This document shows, piece by piece, positions 58,550 through 64,000 of a DNA stretch of 64,000 bases. The stretch covers positions 85,612,748 to 85,676,747 of the forward strand of contig CM056742.1 in assembly GCA_029851415.1 (NCBI GenBank). Reading direction: 5' to 3'. The first letter of the stretch is position 1. Each line of letters starts with the position of its first letter. The notes below the pieces were generated by a model that made no database searches, was not told where the DNA came from, and saw only the letters and a list, made by a program, of their open reading frames with translations. Source of the DNA: Eretmocerus hayati. Its lineage: Eukaryota; Arthropoda; Insecta; Hymenoptera; Aphelinidae. The translations under genes were made by a program, and so were the position numbers.

Positions 58550-58728
58550 GGTCGGGATGATACTGCTCTCCCTCTAGTAATCTTAGGAACTATATCAATC
58601 ATCGGCGGAATAACGGGGCTCAGACTACCAGAAACGTTGCACGAGAGACTCCCTGAGACATTAGAGGAGGGGGAAGAGTTTGGTCAACATTGGACATGCA
58701 GAGATTGCTGGTATCCAAATATTCCGAG
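58550..58728 (+). CDS. Organic cation transporter-like (SLC22) exon
   Basis: Between a TCTATTACAG acceptor and a GTCAGT donor, a frame reads RDDTALPLVILGTISIIGG, then ITGLRLPETLHERLPETLEE and GEEFGQHW. This is the last membrane helix and cytoplasmic tail region of organic cation/carnitine transporters (SLC22 family, major facilitator superfamily), where LPET-x(5)-LP-T-EE is characteristic. The exon has no stop or frameshift. No other exon of the gene was recognised within the window, so it is either part of a gene with very long introns or a lone duplicated exon. Confidence 0.7.
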
Positions 58729-58807
58729 GTCAGTCATTGTACACAATCATGTAACTTCAACATTCATATTTCAGTCAAGTATATCTAGATACTTCAGTTG
58801 GAGATAC

Positions 58808-59213
58808 CGCATTCACTCGTGTATAAGACGCACCAAAAAATCAGTTTTGAGCTCTCCAAAACAGGGGTGCGTCTTATCTATGGGTGCGTCTTATCTATAG
58901 GTGCTTAATATTTTCTGTGCGGCAAATCTGTTGGCAGCACTCGTGTATAAGACCGTGATTCCTCTCGAGAGGTTTCTAGTCTGATTTCGAATAATAGCGA
59001 ATGTTATACCTAGAGTGGACAATAAATGTATTGTGATATTTTTGAATGAATCTCTATTGTCTTTCTTTTCCCCGGTTTCATCTGAAAATTTTCACTTCGA
59101 GCCTCAGTAAACCGGGGGGCGTCTTATCTATGGGTGCGTCTTATCTAGGTCCTTATTATTTCCCGATTTTACCCCACAAAAGTGAGGTGCGTCTTATACA
59201 CGGGTAAATACGT
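58808..59213. mobile_element. MITE with GGTGCGTCTTAT repeats
   Basis: The left end CATTCACTCGTGTATAAGACGCACC and right end GGTGCGTCTTATACACGGGTAAATACG pair. GGTGCGTCTTATCTATGGGTGCGTC occurs again inside both halves. There is no ORF. The family is dispersed in many animal genomes in my recollection, but I cannot assign the superfamily. Confidence 0.7.
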
Positions 59214-60720
59214 TAAGTCCCTCCATGTTGGATGACCTGGTTCATAATTAGTGCCACGAGATAAGGAGCTCAAATCTCCACAGAGTAAATAGTTGAGTTG
59301 ATTAGTGACTTCAGTGGGAGATATGGATTTAGAGCAATGAGAGTGTGAGCTAATTACTTGGTTGGTCAGAGCAGTCTGTCGCAGTGAGGCCCGTTGTCCA
59401 TGGTGATGGGTCCGTGACGCGGGATTGCGCTTAGGTGAGAAACGGGTGAAGCTCCGTCGGAAAGCTGACGAGGAGGAGCGCAAGCAACCGGCTTGGAACT
59501 CACCACGTCACATCGGTGCCTGACCGAATTCTTGCATCGTCCCGATGCGATGACCTATACATATAATCACAACTGTGGCCTTTTGAATGACCTTCATCAA
59601 GTCATATGGTTCAGATCATGTATCGGTCATGTGTTGTGATAGCATTCGTGGAAGCGAGTGTGTGGTAGTTGTAGCATATGCATGGAATCATGTGAAAGTG
59701 AGAGATCCATTGTCCATGTGTTTTGCGTTCACAGTTTTTCTATCGCAGACTCTCTCTCGGGTAGTGGTTTCTTGCTTGAGTATCTCCTGGATCCAATCCC
59801 GGATTCACAGGATGTGAATCTTCACAGTATGTTGATTAGAAGTATGAAAATATCTGATAAAAGTTTCCAGGAATATCATTGATGTCTCCTCCGCTGCATG
59901 TATAGTTGATCTGACCTCAGAATTGGATTCAGATGGCACATTTGAGTCGGGGTGATATATTTGAATCCTCATTCTAGCTCGTTATCTCAATCGGGGCCTT
60001 GAATTGATCATGGCCATGTTCACGGGCGTCCAAATGTTCGAAGTCATGTTCGATTTTGGATAGGTCAATTGGACCAAGAGCTCGCTCTTGGCTCGAAACT
60101 CATCAACGAGAGTTCCTGCACATACTTGGCAAAACTTCGAAGAGTACGAATCGGTGTCACACGAATTGTCATTCAGATTCAGATGGTAGTTCATGCAATC
60201 GCAGCCGATGACCCCGCTTGGGCTAAAAGGGCGAGATCCGGCATTTCGTGACATTCAATGAGGAAATGGAATAGAGGGAAGTATGGGTATAATTTTATCA
60301 AGAAATAAGAATAGAGATAGGATTTGTAATGGATAAAGGGCTCGGAAAGAAGTTTTCGCGAGTGTAAGAAGTCGTATGAGTTCGGGAGGAATTAATGGGA
60401 GGAAATAAGAGTGTTGCGCGCATGCGCGGACAGACGGTGCCCATCAGTGGAAATGAAGTTGTGAAGAGGGGATGACTTGATAGGATGAAAAATAATAAAA
60501 GGTCCATTGGTTCGGCTGAGAGAGTGAAATGGAATTTTGTGTAGAGGAGGTAAGATAATAGGTTGGCAAGAGTATGAATGTTTGAGAGTTTCAATTATGT
60601 TGAAAGTTTTGAATGGAAATAAATGGTAAGGAATAGTAGTGTGACGCGGAGGGGGGGGGGTTGAGTATGAATCCATGAGATTTGGTTCTGTACACGGTGT
60701 TGAATGGGAATGAATGGGAA
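59214..60720. other. No recognisable gene
   Basis: Unremarkable sequence between the MITE and the LINE 3' end. A (G)9-10 run lies at about 60650-60660. The open stretches of 70-110 codons have no motif. Confidence 0.4.
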
Positions 60721-60993
60721 GCAATGAGATTGATTGATTAATTGATTGAAAGTTTATTGAGGCTTTGGGGTTAGACCCTATTTAGCCCTGTTGAGTGATA
60801 TGAAATAGTAACAATATTTACACAATAATAATAATTAATAATGTTGAATATATAAATACGTATAATTGTAGATATATAGATCAATATCGGATAGTAATAA
60901 TTGCTAACAGAGGTTCACATAGAGGATACAATACTCAGAGCAGTATAAACAACCGTAAATGCTCAGACTTATGTTAGTTTATTTGGAAATGCA

Positions 60994-62763
60994 TCAGATT
61001 TCGGATAGAAGCTTAGACAGTACTGATTCTTTAACGACTGGGTTCAGTAGTAGCCCATCTCTGGTAGTCCTCAATCGCCAACTCAAAACCTCTTCACGGA
61101 GTAGAATATCACGAATCTTATTCTTGAAACCCTGAGAGTGTTTTAAGTCGAATACTGTATCCGGAGCTTTGATATTTATAAACGCTGATGCTGTGATATG
61201 GAAAGAGTTTTCCATGGTCTTAGTTCGCGGAGTTGCATACAGAAGAGTCCCGGGCGTATTTCTGGCTGAGCTACGTAGGTCGGCTGCTTGAGACCTGAGT
61301 TTGAAATACTTAGCTAGGTAAGCGGGTTGTTTTGACGAGATGATGTTAAAGGCAAGTGACGATAGTAGATACTTCCGACGGTTCTCGACGGAGAGCCAGC
61401 CAAGCGCGAGGCGGTAGGGCGTCACAGGCGCTGTCCAGGGTATATTACCGTAAACGAAACGAACACACGCATTCATGAGGCGATGGAGTTTCAAGTTTTG
61501 TTCATCTGATACATCATTATAGACAGCACAAGCGTAATCAAAATAGGGAAATATGAGTGTCTCAACAAGACGATGTTTGAGGTTCTGATTCAGAGATTTT
61601 TTGTGAAACCTCAATGTGTAGAGAGAGCCATGCACGCGACTGCATAGTGAATTTACGTGTTTTCTCCAACTTAGATTAGATTGAAGCTGGACCCCAAGAT
61701 CAGTAACTTGGTTGGATAGAGGGATATTGACTCCATTGATAATCAGAGGTGGCAAATTTGATGACTCAATGGAACGTGTGAAAGCTGAGCTCCCAAGCAC
61801 AATGAATTAAGTTTCATCAGGGTTGAGTTTGATTGAATTTGAACGAGCCCACATAAATACTCTATCAGCGTCTTCACACAGTAGGCGAATATGATCATGT
61901 AGGTCAACTGGTCGGCACTGAAGATAAATTCGGGTGTCATCTGCATAAATTCCATGTCGGGTATGACAAAGAATTCTGGGTAGATCATTTATAAATTTGG
62001 TGAATAAAAGGGGACCTAGAACACTCCCTTGCGGGACACCTGCGAAGGTTCTGATGGCCTCGGATGGATTACCATTTTCATCCCGAACAGACTGTCGTCT
62101 CCCTGATAGGTAAGTCGCAAACCACCTAATGACGGTGTCGCAGTAGTTGAGTGAACGGAGTTTTTTGAGGACTAGCTTGTGTGATACAGTATCGAAAGCC
62201 TTTGAAAAGTCAAATAAAATAAGTGCAGTAACTAAACGCTGGTCGACGCCATGGTGAACTTCTTCAGTGAAGCCCAAGAGGGCAGTTTGAGTCGAGTGGT
62301 GTGATCGAAACCCCGATTGGTGTTCGTCAAGCAGGTTATTCTTTGTTAAATATGATACTAATTGTTTGTGTATGATACGTTCAAGGAGTTTCGAAATTTC
62401 AGATAATAGGGCAATAGGGCGGGTGTCTGATGGCGAGGAGGGAGAATGACATTTCGCGAGTGGAATGATGGTCACTATTTTCCAGCAGTCAGGAAATTCC
62501 CCAGTTTCTACTGAAGCGTTGAATAGGTCGATCAAATGCGTCCGAAGAGTTGGGTGAGCTGCTTTGAGCATAGTAGTGCTAATCGAGTCAGATCCAGAAC
62601 AGTTTTTAGTGGCTTTCACAAGGGCTTGATCTACATCCTCACCAGTGATAGGTTGGAATTTTAAGGAATCTGGGATCTCAGTTTTTAAGGGTGTAGTTAG
62701 AACCTCAGAAATATCAGAAGAATGAAGCGATGGTGTTTGACAGGAGATGACAGAAGTGAGCAT
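60994..62763 (-). pseudogene. LINE ORF2: reverse transcriptase and C-terminal domain
   Basis: RT motifs in order are TRPIALLSEISKLLERIIH, DEHQSGFRSHHSTQTALL, ILFDFSKAFDTVSHKLV, FAGVPQGSVLGPLLF and GIYADDTRIY (the YADD active site is intact). The thumb NSIKLNPDET then meets a TAA at 61806-61804 (probably from CAA, Gln) and continues as FIVLGSSAFTRS and VNIPLSNQVTDLGVQL, on through CVRFVYGNIP to the stop at 60994. The C-terminal ~260 residues are typical of CR1/Jockey-type ORF2. Confidence 0.93.
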
Positions 62764-64000
62764 TCAGAGCATCTGAAGAGAAATATCGCAGTGGGGAGGG
62801 AGGTTTTGGTGGAGTGACGCCCATGCTCCCTAGATTTCGCCAGAGAGACTAAGAATCAGCTGCTTTATCAAGTAAAGAAGACAGGTACTCAATTTTGGAT
62901 GTGTCAATTCTGTTACTCACAGTTGAGCAAAGATTCCTATACTGTAGGATATCAGAAGTTTTTTTATATAACTTTGCACGCCTGTAAGCAGCGTCTCTTG
63001 CGGACATGAGGGAACGTATATCAGCTGAGACCCACGGCTTCTGCTGAGCGCGTATCGTTATATTTTTTATTGGGGCGCAGTAATCAAAACATTCAAGCAG
63101 ACTTCGTGATAGGGAAAGAGCAGTTGACGAGACATGAGGTTGTGCGGAATAAGTTGGATCAAGGCATGCTTCCTTTGATTGGCTCAGTCTCAGTTCTAAG
63201 TCAGCGTGAAGGGCAGCTTTATCTAAGTTTTTCAAGTTTCTCGTTGAGATGATCTTAGGCTGAACCGCGAGTGACGGAAGATTAAATTCAAGTGAGATTA
63301 AGTCGTGGCCTGCTGCAAAGGGCACTTCAGTCTTATTGTAAGAGCGGACAAATCTCAAAGAAGGAGCAATAAAAAGGTCAAGCCAAGTGTCATTACTGAA
63401 GCCATCTGCATGGATAGTATGATGAGTAGGTTCAGATGGGACAAGTTCGAGGCCATGTGTTAGAAGAAGGTCGCGGAAGTAGTTCGAATCCTGATGTTCT
63501 CGGTGCATTGGAAAATTGAAGTCACCAGTTATAATAAGATTCGGATAGCTAGATACATATTTGTTAATGTTGTCAAATAGTTCGGTAGGATATGCCGCAT
63601 GCGGACAACAATATACGACAACTACAAGGACTTTGATACATTCCCATTTGACTTCTTTAAACATAAATTCGGGTGTGCTGTCGAACTGGGGGTCGGCGCA
63701 AGCTATAATCCTGGATTGGTAACAGTTTTTAACATAGAGACCTACCCCTCCTCCCTCCTTGCGAGCACGATCGTGATGAAGAGAGTCAAAGCCCTCGAGT
63801 GCGAAGATAGAGGTGGATCTACCTGGCTCAATGGAAGTTTCACTCAACGCGATGGCATCGACTGAGTTGTGTAACGTTGAGAAGAATTCAAGATCATTGA
63901 AATGTGTTGCTAGGCGGTTTATGTTACTGTGACACAGTGTAAAATAACGCTTTGAGTTTCGGGCGTATGTCTGAGCAAGTGATTTTCAGATTTTTTGTTG
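62764..64000 (-). pseudogene. LINE ORF2: APE endonuclease, incomplete at window edge
   Basis: From the window edge the frame reads FTLCHSNINRLATHFNDLEF and DAIALSETSIEP (catalytic Glu). It continues KEGGGVGLYVKNCYQS, NLIITGDFNFPMH, THHTIHADGFSNDTWLDLF and VPFAAGHDLISLEF (catalytic His). After DKAADS a TAG at 62851-62849 stands where Trp is expected. The linker (SLWRNLGSMGVTPPKPPSPL) leads to a frameshift near 62765 into the RT frame. The frame is still open at 64000. Confidence 0.93.

Larger units (their letters stand above)
60725..64000 (-). mobile_element. Jockey/CR1-like LINE, 5' end outside the window
   Basis: The 3' end lies at about 60725, where the - strand ends in a TCAATCAATTAATCAATCAATC tail, a simple-repeat tail as in CR1/Jockey-type elements instead of poly(A). 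The coding part reads endonuclease, reverse transcriptase and C-terminal domain toward lower coordinates. Only a few nonsense and frameshift changes are present, so the insertion is moderately young. The exact clade needs a phylogeny. Confidence 0.9.

Noticed and set aside
63070..63865. + strand frames inside the right-hand LINE
   Set aside because: Antisense shadows of the endonuclease coding sequence.

Overview
The window is animal, most likely arthropod (probably insect) genomic DNA. It is AT-rich, its genes are interrupted by GT-AG introns, and it is packed with eukaryotic mobile elements: Jockey/CR1-like and R1-like LINEs, Ty3/Gypsy and Ty1/Copia LTR elements, PIF/Harbinger genes and palindromic MITEs. 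It also holds relics of a replication-dependent histone H2A gene and an organic-cation-transporter-like exon. I cannot name the species, and I see no bacterial genes, rRNA or CRISPR array.

The most striking structure is 3772-27658. Two 1,076-bp inverted repeats of equal length, differing at only a handful of positions, begin GGGCCTTATTCTAAAACG at their outer ends and are flanked on both sides by the trinucleotide CAG. I read this as one 23.9-kb transposon with long terminal inverted repeats and a 3-bp target duplication. Inside is a spliced PIF/Harbinger transposase gene on the + strand (8470-11648, frame kept across seven exons). Facing it is a Myb/SANT-like gene on the - strand (13283-15212, one dinucleotide frameshift). 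A second Myb/SANT (zeste-type) gene lies on the - strand (24178-25152). The first two are the expected transposase and DNA-binding partner of the Harbinger superfamily. A decayed histone H2A gene that keeps its 3' stem-loop (5363-5650) and several later foldback elements are nested in the same unit.

Left of this element (1-2640) is an array built on a ~164-bp unit. To its right (27.8-32 kb) are a GC-rich block, weak signs of a decayed retroelement and a second copy of a 325-bp palindromic MITE. From 33 to 44 kb there are short-motif repeats, a diverged repeat pair, a 1,030-bp foldback with TG target duplication, a minisatellite, and only weak gene candidates (a receptor-like exon and a secreted-peptide candidate).

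The right third is a graveyard of retroelements. A 5'/3'-truncated R1-like LINE (44.3-47.3 kb, -) has its ORF1 split by a 2,083-bp insertion with ends CCCACACAG/CTGTGTGGG and TG duplication. It is followed by an OTU-protease-like relic (47.3-48.2 kb, +), a decayed Ty3/Gypsy element (48.2-52.2 kb, -) and a decayed Ty1/Copia element (53.4-54.9 kb, +). Then come perfect palindromes near 56.5 kb, a lone transporter exon (58.55 kb, +), a MITE (58.8-59.2 kb) and a long Jockey/CR1-like LINE running off the right edge (60.7-64.0 kb, -).
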